Part shown: positions 8,898-17,725 of the stretch, one piece after another
How positions within the stretch are numbered: position 1 is the first letter of the stretch
Layout of the letters: every line of letters starts with the position of its first letter
Assembly: GCA_964529005.1 (NCBI GenBank)
Contig: CAZGUH010000002.1
Coordinates: 112,222 to 176,221, forward strand
Direction of reading: 5' to 3'
Length of the DNA: 64,000 nucleotides
Source of the DNA: CAZGUH01 sp964529005
Lineage (GTDB): Bacteria > Actinomycetota > Acidimicrobiia > Acidimicrobiales > Ilumatobacteraceae
The notes under the pieces: model-generated
The model's input: the letters and a program-made list of their open reading frames with translations, nothing else
What the model was told of the DNA's origin: nothing
Databases searched by the model: none
Made by a program: the position numbers and the translations under genes

Positions 8898-9857
8898 CTA
8901 CGAGCTGCGCCGGGCGCGTGCCCGGCGCTTGCCCTCGTGCATCGCCGCCACCCGGGGCACGGGGATCGCGTGGCCCTCGTCGATCAGCTGGCGGTCGAGG
9001 CGCTGGGGCGCGGGCATCAGCTCACGCCATGGATCCCCGTCGCCGAGGTGTCCGAGCGCGGTGTGCACGGTGAAGTCCGCGGGGCTGACAGCGTCGAGGT
9101 CGTCCCAGGCGAGGGGGAACGACACCGGCGTGCCCGGCCGCACGCGTGGGCTGTACGCGGCGACGACGGTCGCGCCGCCGATCCGGGTGGGGTCGACGAA
9201 CACCTTTCCCTGGCGATCGTCCTTGAGGAACGCCGTCGTCGCGATCTGCGGGTCGAGTCGCTCTGCACGCGCGGCGATCGCCCGCGTCGCTGCGGCCGCG
9301 TCCTCCATCGGCGTGTCGGCGATCGGCACGAACACATGGATGCCCTTCGCGCCGCTGGTCTTGACCGCGCCGTCGAGACCGGCGTCGGAGAGCACCTGCT
9401 GCACGAGCCGCGCGGCGCGCGCCACGGTGGCGAACGTCGCGCCCGCGGGTGGATCGAGATCGAGCACGAGATGTGTCATCCGGTCGGGACGGTCGGCGAG
9501 GGTGAGCGTGGGGTGGTACTCGACGGCCCTCTGGTTGGCGAACCACAGCAGTGTGCGGCGGTCGTCGCAGAGGGCATAGGCGACCTCGCGCTGCGATGCC
9601 TCGGCCCACACCTTGACCGTTCGCACCCACTCGGGCGCGTACTTCGGCACGTTCTTCTGCATGAACGCGTCCTGGCCTCGGTGCACGCGGATGACCGACA
9701 GAGGGCGGCCGATGAGGGCCGGAAGGATCCGGTCGCGCACCGCGTCGAGGTAGTCGACGAGGTCCCGCTTGGTCGCCCCGGCGCCATCGAACAGCGGTTG
9801 ATCGAGGTTCGTCAGCGTCACCCCGGCGCGCGACTCGTCCGGTGGGCGCGTCGTCAT
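8898..9857 (-). CDS. Stand-alone LigD-type DNA polymerase/primase domain
   Basis: A 319-aa archaeo-eukaryotic primase-fold domain like the polymerase module of bacterial NHEJ LigD. Features are NLDQPLFDGAGATKRDLVDYLDAV, FMQKNVPKYAPEWV, the catalytic metal pair in HLVLDLDPP, KTSGAKGIHVFVP, and the late DPTRIGGATVVAAYSPR with PVSFPLAWDDL. In NHEJ this module fills ends with ribonucleotides and binds 5' phosphates. No ligase domain is fused and no ku gene is present in the window, so the partner must lie elsewhere or the protein acts alone. The ATG at 9857 begins MTTRPPDESRAG; no clear ribosome site is seen. Confidence 0.88.
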   Translation of the reverse strand: MTTRPPDESRAGVTLTNLDQPLFDGAGATKRDLVDYLDAVRDRILPALIGRPLSVIRVHRGQDAFMQKNVPKYAPEWVRTVKVWAEASQREVAYALCDDRRTLLWFANQRAVEYHPTLTLADRPDRMTHLVLDLDPPAGATFATVARAARLVQQVLSDAGLDGAVKTSGAKGIHVFVPIADTPMEDAAAATRAIAARAERLDPQIATTAFLKDDRQGKVFVDPTRIGGATVVAAYSPRVRPGTPVSFPLAWDDLDAVSPADFTVHTALGHLGDGDPWRELMPAPQRLDRQLIDEGHAIPVPRVAAMHEGKRRARARRSS

Positions 9858-9867
9858 GCCGGCGCCG

Positions 9868-10530
9868 TCATGCTGATGCGGAGGCCGCGAAGGGGCTGAG
9901 CGCGAACCAGCGCGGGAACGCTCGGACCAGCTCGCGCGGGCCATCCAGGGTGATCGCTCCGGATCGCGTCGCGGCGTCCCACGTGCTGCGGCCCATCCAC
10001 ACCAGCATGAACTCGCGGATGTCTGCGGTGACGAACAGGCTGATCTCGAACCCTTCGTCGCGTTGGCACACCGACGACCCGGCGCGATCGAGCAGCAGCC
10101 AGATGCGCCGGCCGCGGTGGGCCTGTGGGAAGTTGAACTGCACGACGACGCGCCGGTCGGGCAGCTCGTCGGCGACGACGCGCTGGCGCACGCGCCACAT
10201 CAGATGGGCGCCGTCGAACTGCTCCTTCTCCGGATCGCTCATCAGCCAGTTCACGGCCCACTCGCCGAGCCGCCAGATCACCGCCTCGAGGTCGCGCCCC
10301 GCCTCCGACAGGTGGTAGGTCGGGCCGGGACGTCGCTCGATGATCCCCTGGCGTTCGAGCTGCTTCAGTCGCTGGGCAAGCAAGGTGCGCGACATCCGCG
10401 GCACGCCGCGCTGGATCTCGGAGAAGCGGTGCGAACCGCAGATCAGCTCACGCAGGACGAGCGGCGTCCAGCGGTCGCCGATCGCCTCGGCCCCCATCGC
10501 GATCGGGCAGTACTCGCCGTAGCTCTTCAC
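9868..10530 (-). CDS. HxlR family transcriptional regulator
   Basis: A 220-aa regulator with the HxlR winged helix-turn-helix: VKSYGEYCPIAMGAEAIGDRW, LRELICGSHRFSEIQRGVPRMSR, LLAQRLKQLERQGIIERR. A C-terminal part of about 110 aa, possibly SCP2-like, ends WFALSPFAAS. I chose the GTG at 10530 because HxlR proteins usually start just before the SYGxYCP segment. An ATG at 10566 would leave only 16 bp to the divergent acyl-CoA dehydrogenase and would cover its -10 region. The Cys in YCP is typical of redox- or electrophile-sensing HxlR members. The likely target is the divergent dehydrogenase. Confidence 0.85.
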   Translation of the reverse strand: MKSYGEYCPIAMGAEAIGDRWTPLVLRELICGSHRFSEIQRGVPRMSRTLLAQRLKQLERQGIIERRPGPTYHLSEAGRDLEAVIWRLGEWAVNWLMSDPEKEQFDGAHLMWRVRQRVVADELPDRRVVVQFNFPQAHRGRRIWLLLDRAGSSVCQRDEGFEISLFVTADIREFMLVWMGRSTWDAATRSGAITLDGPRELVRAFPRWFALSPFAASASA

Positions 10531-10569
10531 GGTCCAGATCTTGCACTTCCGGAGCCGATCTGTCATCCG

Positions 10570-10575
10570 TACCGT
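10570..10575 (+). promoter_or_regulatory. Leaderless-type -10 hexamer for the acyl-CoA dehydrogenase
   Basis: TACCGT ends 7 nt before the ATG at 10583. An inverted repeat GAGCCG (10552-10557) / CGGCTC (10577-10582) brackets it and could be an operator for the divergent HxlR regulator. Inference from position only. Confidence 0.45.
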
Positions 10576-10582
10576 GCGGCTC

Positions 10583-11686
10583 ATGGAGACACTCATCAAG
10601 CAAGCACACGAAATCGCCACCGCTGCCGCCGATCACGCCGATCGCCACGACCGCGAGGGCACGTTCGTCAGCGAAGGCGTCGCGGCCGCCAAGGAATCCG
10701 GCTACCTGGCCAGCCCGGTACCCCCAGAGCTGGGCGGCGACGGAGCGCTGACACGCGATCTCGTCGAGGCGCAGCGCATCATCGGCAGGGCGTGTGGGTC
10801 GACCGCATTGGCCTGCTCGATGCACCTGCACCTCGTCCTCGCCTCGGCGTGGCGATGGCGGCGCGGTGACAAGGTCGTCGAACCCACTCTGACGAAGGTC
10901 GCCCGCGACCGGCTCGTGCTCTGTTCCACCGGAGGGACCGACTGGACCAGACCCACCGCGGTCGCGACGCCGGTCGACGGTGGCTGGCGGGTCAACGGCC
11001 GCAAGACGTTCGCCAGCATCTCCCCGGCTGCCGGCGCGGCGGCGACGTTCGCCGTGATCGGCGAGCCGATGCAGGGCGCCGACGTCATCGCCTTCGGGAT
11101 GCCGCTGTCCGCCCCCGGCGTGCGCATCGACGAGACCTGGAACGCCGCCGGCATGCGCGGCACGGGTAGTCACGACATCATCCTCGACGACGTCTTCGTG
11201 AGCGAAGCGCAGGTGGTCGGCAGGCGGACCTGGGGCGTGCTCGACCGTCCGCTGCTGGTGGCGTCGCTGCACGCATGGCCGGTGATCTCGGCCTCCTACC
11301 TCGGCGTCGCCGAGGGTCTGGTCGACACCGTGCTCGACGCCTGCGGCCCGGACGTCTCCGAGCGCCAGGTCGGCCTGCTCGACGCCGAGTTGCGCACCGC
11401 GCGCTGGGCGATCGACGGCGCCCTGCGCGATCTCGGCGACGACCCGGATCCGACGCTCGACAGCTTCGTCACCGTGCAGCTGATGAAGCGCACGGTGATC
11501 GAAGCGACGCAGTCGATCGCCACCGCGGCGGCCGAGATCGCCGGCGGTCGGTCGTACGCCCGCCCGGGAGCGGTCGATCGGATGATCCGCGACCTGCGCG
11601 CCGCGGTCTACCACCCCTACGGACCCGAGACGACCCTCACGATCGCCGGCCGTTCGCGTCTCGGTCGGCCGTTCGACGAGCGCTGA
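10583..11686 (+). CDS. Acyl-CoA dehydrogenase family flavoprotein
   Basis: A 367-aa acyl-CoA dehydrogenase-fold protein. The N-terminal helical domain includes GYLASPVPPELGGDGA. The central beta domain carries DGGWRVNGRKTFASISP and WNAAGMRGTGSHDIILDDVFV. The helical C-terminal domain has GGRSYARPGAVDRMIRDLRAAVYHP. The usual catalytic Glu position is not obvious, so it may be one of the acyl-CoA dehydrogenase-like monooxygenase or divergent members. Start ATG at 10583 with TACCGT 7 nt upstream. Its last 50 bp overlap the convergent MBL hydrolase. Confidence 0.88.
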   Translation: METLIKQAHEIATAAADHADRHDREGTFVSEGVAAAKESGYLASPVPPELGGDGALTRDLVEAQRIIGRACGSTALACSMHLHLVLASAWRWRRGDKVVEPTLTKVARDRLVLCSTGGTDWTRPTAVATPVDGGWRVNGRKTFASISPAAGAAATFAVIGEPMQGADVIAFGMPLSAPGVRIDETWNAAGMRGTGSHDIILDDVFVSEAQVVGRRTWGVLDRPLLVASLHAWPVISASYLGVAEGLVDTVLDACGPDVSERQVGLLDAELRTARWAIDGALRDLGDDPDPTLDSFVTVQLMKRTVIEATQSIATAAAEIAGGRSYARPGAVDRMIRDLRAAVYHPYGPETTLTIAGRSRLGRPFDER

Positions 11687-12587
11687 GGTCCAGCTCCGAC
11701 GACCAGACGCTGCCGTCGAACGCGACGAGGCCGTCGTCGCGCAGCTTCAACAGGTGCGCTCGGACGCTGCGCGCCGCGGCGCGGTGCAAGCCGGGATCGA
11801 CCTCGGTGTAGAGATCGGCGACGATCTCCTCCGGGGTCGTCCTCCCGGCCCGCACCGCGGCCAGCACCTGTGCCTCGCGCTCCAGGCGGTGTGCGAGGTA
11901 GGCGTCGAGGAACGGGCCCGGATCCCGCACCGGCGGCCCGTGCGTCGGCCACAGCACCGCGTCGCCGCGCCCGCGCACGGCGCGCAACGAGTCGACGTAG
12001 GCACGCATGTCACCGTCGGGCGGCGACACCACCGTGGTGCTCCACCCCATGATGTGATCGCCGGTGAAGAGCGCCGACTCCTCCTCCAGCGTGTAACACG
12101 TGTGGTTCGCGGTGTGACCGGGGGTGTGCACGGCGCGCATCGTCCACCCACGACCCGAAGCGACGACGTCGCCCGTGCCCACGCTCACGTCGGGCACGAA
12201 GTCGCGGTCGACGGGCTCCTTGACCTCGTCGGACACGGCTTCGTCGGGGTCCGGGGGCGTGAGGTGCGGGCCGAACGCCACCGTCGGCGCTCCGGTCTCG
12301 GCGCGCAGCCACGCCGACAGCGGCGAATGGTCGCTGTGGCAGTGCGTCACGAGGATCGCCACGACGCGCTCGCCGGCGAGCGCCGCGGCCAGCGCTTCGC
12401 GATGGCTGTCGAGCTCCGGCCCCGGGTCGACGACGGCGACGTCGCCCTGCCCCACGATGTAGGTGCCGGTGCCGCGGTAGGCGAACTTCGACGGGTTGTC
12501 GGCGATGACCCGGCGGATCAGCGGTGAGACCACCTCGCATACGCCGTAGCGCACGTCGTCGAGCGTCGAGAACGGGATGTCAGCCAT
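11637..12587 (-). CDS. MBL-fold metallohydrolase (LACTB2-like)
   Basis: A 316-aa metallo-beta-lactamase fold hydrolase. The HxHxDH motif is HCHSDH at residues 82-87, followed by VHTPGHTANHTCY and FTGDHIMGW. It has the C-terminal helical domain of LACTB2-like proteins (AYLAHRLEREAQVLAAVRAG). Such enzymes are endoribonucleases or thioesterases, and the exact substrate is unknown. The ATG at 12587 overlaps the end of the upstream AI-2E transporter gene by 8 bp, which suggests translational coupling. Confidence 0.88.
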   Translation of the reverse strand: MADIPFSTLDDVRYGVCEVVSPLIRRVIADNPSKFAYRGTGTYIVGQGDVAVVDPGPELDSHREALAAALAGERVVAILVTHCHSDHSPLSAWLRAETGAPTVAFGPHLTPPDPDEAVSDEVKEPVDRDFVPDVSVGTGDVVASGRGWTMRAVHTPGHTANHTCYTLEEESALFTGDHIMGWSTTVVSPPDGDMRAYVDSLRAVRGRGDAVLWPTHGPPVRDPGPFLDAYLAHRLEREAQVLAAVRAGRTTPEEIVADLYTEVDPGLHRAAARSVRAHLLKLRDDGLVAFDGSVWSSELDLSARRTADRDANGRRS

Positions 12588-13779
12588 GCTCAGCCTCTGT
12601 CTCTGGGATCGGCTCCGCCTCCGCCGCGGCCTTCCGGCGCAGCCGGCGACCACGCCGACGCCGGGGAGGCGGCAGGCGCGTCAGGTCGTTGTCGACGACG
12701 TCGTGGCGTGGCCCCCACGTGGACGCCAGCGCCTGCACCATCGCCGCGGCGGGCAACGCCAGGACCGCCCCCACCGGGCCGAGCACCGCGGCGCCGGCGA
12801 GCGCGGCTCCGAACGCCAGGGCAGGATGCAGCTCCATCGTCCGGGCCGTGATGCGCGGCGCGAAGACGTAGTTCTCGACCTGCTGGTAGACGGCGATGAA
12901 GCCGAGGATGACGAGCGCCTTGACGGGCGAATCGATCAGTGTCAGCAGCACGGGCAGGACGCCTGCGAGGTAGGTGCCGACGACGGGCAGGAACTGGCTG
13001 ACGAGGCCGACCCAGATGGCCATCGCCACCGGCGCGGTGGTGCCGAGCGACTGGAAGACGATCCAGTGGAAGAACGCCGACAACCCCGCCAGCAGCGCCC
13101 GCGAGTAGAGGTACCCGCCGGTCTTGGTGATCGCCAGTTCCCACGCATCGAGCACCACCAGCTGGCGCTCCGGACTGAGACGGGCGCAGATCACGCGCCT
13201 CAGCCGCGGCCCATCAGCCACCAGGTAGAACGTGAAAAGCAGCACCGAGAACGTCTGCAGCAGGATGCCGAGGGCGCGCACCGACAGCTGGAACGCGTTG
13301 TCCTGCTGGTCCTTGATGAACTCCTGCACCGGCCCGTCGGGGTCGTTGATCGCGTCGTTGACCTCACGGGCGTCGATGTTCGTGTTGAACAGATCGTTGA
13401 TGGTGTCGACGATCTCGTTGACGTTGTCCTCCGAGTCGGTGAGCAAGTCGGCGATCTGGGTGGCGACGAGAGAACCGATGGCGAACAGGAAGACGAGGGC
13501 TCCGAGCACCACGCCGAGCAGGATCAGCGCGGTGGCACGACCCCGCCTCCATCCCCGGCGGGCGAGCTTGTTGACGCCGGGCTCGATCGCCAGCGAGAGG
13601 AACAGCGAGACGAGCAGCAGCAGGAACAGGCCGCTGAGACGGGTGACGCTCTTGCGCAGGACGATCGTGGCGAGGAAGCCGACCCAGAACACCGCGATCG
13701 CGCGCCAGACCCACGGCGGCATCCGGCGCGGCGGTTGCGGGGGCCCGACAGCGGTCGGGCGCGCGGCGGTGTCGCTCAC
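12580..13779 (-). CDS. AI-2E family transporter (PerM-like permease)
   Basis: A 399-aa polytopic membrane protein of the PerM/AI-2E exporter family. It has N-terminal membrane helices from AIAVFWVGFLATIVL and SGLFLLLLVSLFLSLAIEP, a central extracytoplasmic loop, and the C-terminal helix set with FLPVVGTYLAGVLPVLL and VYQQVENYVFAPRI, the family hallmark. A basic/acidic tail ends ETEAEHG. Members export signals or exchange ions; the substrate is unknown. The GTG start at 13779 follows TACTCT (minus strand, 13786-13791) by 6 nt. Confidence 0.9.
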   Translation of the reverse strand: MSDTAARPTAVGPPQPPRRMPPWVWRAIAVFWVGFLATIVLRKSVTRLSGLFLLLLVSLFLSLAIEPGVNKLARRGWRRGRATALILLGVVLGALVFLFAIGSLVATQIADLLTDSEDNVNEIVDTINDLFNTNIDAREVNDAINDPDGPVQEFIKDQQDNAFQLSVRALGILLQTFSVLLFTFYLVADGPRLRRVICARLSPERQLVVLDAWELAITKTGGYLYSRALLAGLSAFFHWIVFQSLGTTAPVAMAIWVGLVSQFLPVVGTYLAGVLPVLLTLIDSPVKALVILGFIAVYQQVENYVFAPRITARTMELHPALAFGAALAGAAVLGPVGAVLALPAAAMVQALASTWGPRHDVVDNDLTRLPPPRRRRGRRLRRKAAAEAEPIPETEAEHG

Positions 13780-13836
13780 GTCACGAGAGTACGAGCCGCA
13801 CGCCGCCGCATCGGGGACAGCCCGACCGGCTCACGC

Positions 13837-14580
13837 TCAGCCGCCACCGGCCTGTTCCACCAGCGCGTCGTAGAGCCCCTGCTGCGCCGGATCGGTCGGC
13901 GCGGTGTCCTCCGGATGCCACTGCACGCCGATCATCCAGCCCTCGTCGAGCTCGAGGCCCTCGATCAGGCCGTCGCGGGCGTGCGCCACCGGGCGCAGAC
14001 CCTCCCCGAGGCTCTCGATGCCCTGGTGGTGGAACGAGGCGCCGACCACCTCCGTGCCGCCGACGGCCTTGGCGAGCTTGGAGCCGGCGACGACGTCGAT
14101 GGGGTGCAGGACGTGATCCTGCCCCGCGGGGAACTGGCCGGGCGCGTGGTCGTGCGTGCCGTCCACATCGGCGACGTGCTGGATCAGCGTGCCGCCGAGC
14201 GCGACGTTGACGAGCTGGACCCCCCGGCAGATCGCCAGCGTCGGGATCGCTCGCTCGATCGCCGTGAGCGCGAGGGCGACCTCGAAGTCGTCCTGCTCGT
14301 GGTTGACGCCGTAGACGTGGTGGGCTCGCGGTCGCCCGTAGCGATGCGGATCGACGTCCCCGCCGCCCATCAGCACCAGCGCGTCGAAGCGCTTCAGCAG
14401 CGCCGCCGCCGCCGACGGCGTGAGCTCCCGCGGCGCGAGGGTGACCGGCTCACCTCCCGCACGCAGCACGGCGTCGAGATACCGGCGACCGGAGAACGAG
14501 ATCGCGCTGCGGGACACGCGCCCCGGCGCGGCGATGCGCCCGGCGATCGCGATGAGAGGGGCGCCGCGGCTGCGTGACAC
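13837..14580 (-). CDS. Gamma-glutamyl-gamma-aminobutyrate hydrolase-like (class I glutamine amidotransferase, peptidase C26)
   Basis: A 247-aa PuuD-like hydrolase. The nucleophile elbow is AICRGVQLVNVALGG with Cys118, and the distal His/Glu pair is in VQWHPEDTA. The oxyanion region LMGGGDVDPHRYG matches the family. These enzymes cleave gamma-glutamyl amides in putrescine or related amine catabolism. The open frame extends further, but the GTG at 14580 (VSRSRGAPLIAIAGR) places the start 11 bp after the stop of the upstream glycosylase gene, so the two are probably co-transcribed. Confidence 0.88.
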   Translation of the reverse strand: MSRSRGAPLIAIAGRIAAPGRVSRSAISFSGRRYLDAVLRAGGEPVTLAPRELTPSAAAALLKRFDALVLMGGGDVDPHRYGRPRAHHVYGVNHEQDDFEVALALTAIERAIPTLAICRGVQLVNVALGGTLIQHVADVDGTHDHAPGQFPAGQDHVLHPIDVVAGSKLAKAVGGTEVVGASFHHQGIESLGEGLRPVAHARDGLIEGLELDEGWMIGVQWHPEDTAPTDPAQQGLYDALVEQAGGG

Positions 14581-14591
14581 TGCTCGCGACG

Positions 14592-15842
14592 CTAACGGAC
14601 CAACGTGGCCGCCGGACGGGTCGATACGGATCTCGCGGCCCGGGCGAGCGCGCCGGCGAGGTCGCCGCGCGATCCGACCTCGAGGTGTTCGAGTCCGAGC
14701 CACGCCGCCATCGATGCCAGCTCCGCGGCAAGCTCCGTCGCCACCGTGGCCGGATCAGCGGCGGCCTCCGCGTAGGCGGCGTGCGCGACCAGCGTGGAGC
14801 GCGATCGATCGCTCTTCAGATCGACCCGCGCGACAAGCCGGTCGCCGAGCAGGAACGGGAGCACGTAGTAGCCGAAGCGACGCCGCGCGGCAGGCGTGTA
14901 GAGCTCCAAGCGATAGTGGAAGTCGAACAACCGCTCGGTGCGCTGGCGAGCCCACACCAGCGAGTCGAACGGGCTCAACAGCGCCCGCGCCTCCACCCGG
15001 CGCGGGATCGTCACATCGGGGCACACGTAGGCGGTCTGTCGCCACCCGTCGACCGCGACCGGTTCGAGCCGCCCGTCCTCGACCAGCTCGTGCAGCCGGG
15101 GACGAGCCGTCACCGCGTTCTGACGGTGGTAGTCGGCGAGATCCGCGAACGTCGCGACGCCCAGGTGCCGGGCGGCGAGCACGAGGAGTTCGCGGCGCGC
15201 CTCCTCCTCGGTGGGCGTCGGCGCCGCCAGCGCCGCGGCCGGCAACACGCGCTCGGTCAGGTCGTAGATGCGGGCGAAGTCGCTCACCCGCCGCCGCGCC
15301 GTGAGGCGACCTGTCCAGAACAACAGCTCCAGAGCTGCCTTGGCGTCGTCCCAATCCCACCACGGGCCCTTGCGCTCCCGGCGCTCGCTCACATCGCCGG
15401 CCACCACCGGCCCGCCGTCGCGCACGAGCGCGTACACGTCCTCGACGAACTGCGCCCGGCGCTGTTGCAGCTCGCGCAGGCCGCGCCACACCTCGCCATT
15501 CGCCGCGGCCTCCATCCTCCAGCGGAACAGGCGGTGATGCTCGACGGGGATGTGGCTGGCCTCGTGGCCCCAGTACTCGAACAGCCGCCCGGCATGCGTC
15601 GCGTCGGGGATCAGGGTGCGCGGGTGCGGCCCGAGCCGGGCGAACAGCGGCAGCTCCTGGCTGCGGACCAGCACGTTGACCGAATCGATCTGCACCAACC
15701 CGACGCGTGCGAACACGCGGCGAACGTGGCGCAGGTCTGCGCGGCCGCTGGGTCGTGGATCGCAGAACCCTTGCGCGGCGAGGGCCGCCCGGCGGGCGGC
15801 GCTGGCCGACAGGGTGGCGCGGCGTCGCCCCTCAGTCGGCAA
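14592..15842 (-). CDS. YcaQ-like winged-helix DNA glycosylase family protein
   Basis: A 416-aa protein of the HTH_42 (YcaQ/AlkZ) superfamily, whose characterised members unhook interstrand DNA crosslinks as glycosylases. The catalytic Gln-hydrophobic-Asp motif appears as QID at residues 51-53 in VGLVQIDSVNVLVRSQELP. Other family blocks are RLFEYWGHEASHIP and ALLSPFDSLVWARQRTERLF. Length matches the family. The ATG at 15842 overlaps the end of the upstream cyclophilin gene by 11 bp, suggesting an operon. The DNA lesion it repairs is inferred, not shown. Confidence 0.88.
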   Translation of the reverse strand: MPTEGRRRATLSASAARRAALAAQGFCDPRPSGRADLRHVRRVFARVGLVQIDSVNVLVRSQELPLFARLGPHPRTLIPDATHAGRLFEYWGHEASHIPVEHHRLFRWRMEAAANGEVWRGLRELQQRRAQFVEDVYALVRDGGPVVAGDVSERRERKGPWWDWDDAKAALELLFWTGRLTARRRVSDFARIYDLTERVLPAAALAAPTPTEEEARRELLVLAARHLGVATFADLADYHRQNAVTARPRLHELVEDGRLEPVAVDGWRQTAYVCPDVTIPRRVEARALLSPFDSLVWARQRTERLFDFHYRLELYTPAARRRFGYYVLPFLLGDRLVARVDLKSDRSRSTLVAHAAYAEAAADPATVATELAAELASMAAWLGLEHLEVGSRGDLAGALARAARSVSTRPAATLVR

Positions 15843-16389
15843 CGGTGATCGTGACCGATTCGATCACGACGTCTTCGCGCGGCCGGTCATTGCGATCGGT
15901 CTCGACCCGCTGCATCGCGTCGACCACGTCGAGACCCTTCACCACCTGTCCGAACAGCGAGTACGCCGGTGGCAGGGACGCGCCGTTGGGACCGCTGATG
16001 ATGAAGAACTGGCTGCCGTTGGTGTTCGGACCGGCGTTCGCCATGGCGAGGGAGCCGATCTGGTACTGGCCCGGCTTCGGAAGCTCGTCGTCGAAGCGGT
16101 AGCCGGGGCCGCCGCGGCCGGTGGCCGTGGGGTCGCCGCCCTGGCAGACGAACCCGTTGATGATGCGGTGGAAAACGACGCCGTCGAAGTAGTGGTACCC
16201 GGCGAGGAACACGAAGTTGTTGACGGTGACCGGCGCCTTGACGGGATCGAGCGCGATCACGATCTCGCCGAGCGACGTCGTCATCTTCGCCGTGTAGCGC
16301 TTCGACGGGTCGATGCCCATCTCCGGCTTCTGGTCGAACTGCTTGACGACCGGCGAGGAGCCGTCGAGGGCGGGGAAGGGATACGGCAT
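15832..16389 (-). CDS. Cyclophilin-type peptidyl-prolyl cis-trans isomerase
   Basis: A 185-aa cyclophilin. Active-site blocks are FHRIINGFVCQGGD, YRFDDELP, GSLAMANAGPNTNGSQFFI, and the family ending GLDVVDAMQRV. No signal peptide or membrane helix follows the ATG at 16389 (MPYPFPALDG), so it should be cytosolic, unlike the membrane-bound cyclophilin at 54.6 kb. The start is backed by TAGGTT (minus strand, 16398-16403) 8 nt upstream. A longer open frame upstream is unlikely to be translated. Confidence 0.92.
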   Translation of the reverse strand: MPYPFPALDGSSPVVKQFDQKPEMGIDPSKRYTAKMTTSLGEIVIALDPVKAPVTVNNFVFLAGYHYFDGVVFHRIINGFVCQGGDPTATGRGGPGYRFDDELPKPGQYQIGSLAMANAGPNTNGSQFFIISGPNGASLPPAYSLFGQVVKGLDVVDAMQRVETDRNDRPREDVVIESVTITVAD

Positions 16390-16421
16390 GGGGGCACAAC
16401 CTACCGGCGTGATGGCGGCGC

Positions 16422-17015
16422 TCAGAGCCAGGCGTCGGGGTCGTCGCCGTCGGCAGCCTTGGCGATGAGGTAGCCGGTGGCGCGCTCGGCCTTGGGATAG
16501 CGCTGCACCAGCTGCCAGAAGGCAGGCGAGTGGTTCGGTTCGTGCAGGTGGGCCAGCTCGTGGACGATCACGTAGTCGAGGACCCAGTCGGGGAACGCAG
16601 CGAGCCGCGACGACAGCCGGATGACCCCGGTCGACGGGGTACAGCTGCCCCAACGGGCGGTCATGTTGTCGACCCAGCGGATCTCGGTGGGCTGGCGCAA
16701 CCGGTGACGCCGGGCGAGCGCCTCGGCACGCTCTGCCAACTCGACGCGGTCGGTGGACTGCTTCCGGCGGAAGTGCTCGGTCATCGCCTCGACGGCTGCG
16801 TCGACCTGCGCGGCCGACATCCACGACGGCACGGTGACCGTGAGCACGCCCCCGACGAGCCGGCCCTCGGAGGTCTTGCGCCGGCGCGTGGAACGCCGAA
16901 CCTGGACGACGAAGGCTGGCGGCCGCGCCGCGTGTGTCACCTCTGCGGGGCCTCCGCGGGCGGGGAAGAGCTCGGGCTGACGATCCACGTCGCCATCTTG
17001 ATCTGCCGATGTCAC
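16422..17015 (-). CDS. YgjP/DUF45-type zinc metallopeptidase
   Basis: A 197-aa protein with the gluzincin-like motif HELAH (residues 152-156) and a third ligand at H162 in HLHEPNHSPAFW. It also has the family block WVDNMTARWGSCTPSTG. These YgjP-like (WLM/M48-related) proteins are putative proteases without a defined substrate. I placed the start at GTG 17015 (VTSADQDGDVDRQPELFP), where the frame leaves the upstream phosphatase gene. No clear ribosome site is visible, so the N terminus is uncertain. Confidence 0.85.
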   Translation of the reverse strand: MTSADQDGDVDRQPELFPARGGPAEVTHAARPPAFVVQVRRSTRRRKTSEGRLVGGVLTVTVPSWMSAAQVDAAVEAMTEHFRRKQSTDRVELAERAEALARRHRLRQPTEIRWVDNMTARWGSCTPSTGVIRLSSRLAAFPDWVLDYVIVHELAHLHEPNHSPAFWQLVQRYPKAERATGYLIAKAADGDDPDAWL

Positions 17016-17058
17016 ACGGTTGCGCGATCGCGTCGCCGGCTGCGGCGACGCCGCCGTG

Positions 17059-17688
17059 TCAGAGCATTTGGGCGCCCGGCTGCACGGCGGGCTCCTCGTG
17101 CGACGCCAAGCCGTGCACCAGGTCCCCCGCGTGGACGACCCCGTCGCGCACGACGAACCACGCGCCCGCGAGGTTCGGCACGCGGACATCGTCGGCCGCC
17201 AGTTCGCGCCGCAGCGCACGGATCATGCCGCCGTGGCTGATGGCCAGCACCTCTCCGCCGGGGCACGACGCCGCCGCGTCGCACAGCGCATGCATCCCCC
17301 GGGCCGCGACGGCGTCGTACGGCTCGAAGCCGTCGGGCCGGTGATGGTTGGCGAGAAAGCCCGGCCATCCGGCCTCGACCTCAGGGTGCGTCAGCCCTTC
17401 CCACGGTCCGACGTCGGCTTCACGAAGTCGTGAGTCGAGCACGACCGGGCCGATGCCGATGATCTCCGAGATGATCGCCGCCGTCAACGCCGCTCGCCGC
17501 AGGTCGCTGGCGATGACCGCGTCGAACGTTCCGAGCCGCAGCGCCGCTGCCGCAGCCTGCCGGCGGCCCTCGTCGGTGAGGTCGATGTCGGCCTGGCCCT
17601 GCCAGCGGCCGGCGGCGTTCCATTCGCTCTCTCCGTGGCGGAGGACGAGCACGCGCGCTGAGGACGATGTCGTGGAGGTCGAAGGCAT
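17059..17688 (-). CDS. Histidine phosphatase (phosphoglycerate mutase-like)
   Basis: A 209-aa member of the histidine phosphatase superfamily. Catalytic RHGE is at residues 17-20 in VLVLRHGESEWNAAGRWQGQ, and the second His is in LAISHGGMIRAL. The length and the QGQADIDLTDEGR segment fit broad-specificity phosphatases (GpmB/CobC-like) rather than glycolytic mutase. The ATG at 17688 has TACTCT (minus strand, 17697-17702) 8 nt upstream. It is divergent from moaD. Confidence 0.9.
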   Translation of the reverse strand: MPSTSTTSSSARVLVLRHGESEWNAAGRWQGQADIDLTDEGRRQAAAAALRLGTFDAVIASDLRRAALTAAIISEIIGIGPVVLDSRLREADVGPWEGLTHPEVEAGWPGFLANHHRPDGFEPYDAVAARGMHALCDAAASCPGGEVLAISHGGMIRALRRELAADDVRVPNLAGAWFVVRDGVVHAGDLVHGLASHEEPAVQPGAQML

Positions 17689-17696
17689 CCGTGGCG

Positions 17697-17718
17697 AGAG
17701 TAGCGGGGCCAGTACGCT
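17697..17718. promoter_or_regulatory. Back-to-back leaderless-type promoters (phosphatase / moaD)
   Basis: TACTCT on the minus strand (17697-17702) is 8 nt before the phosphatase ATG. TACGCT on the plus strand (17713-17718) is 7 nt before the moaD GTG. Both -10-like hexamers lie within a 37-bp intergenic gap. Confidence 0.5.
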
Positions 17719-17725
17719 GAGCGCC

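Noticed and set aside
12577..14577. 666-aa open frame opposite the AI-2E transporter and hydrolase genes
   Set aside because: Shadow frame. The minus strand encodes recognised proteins there.
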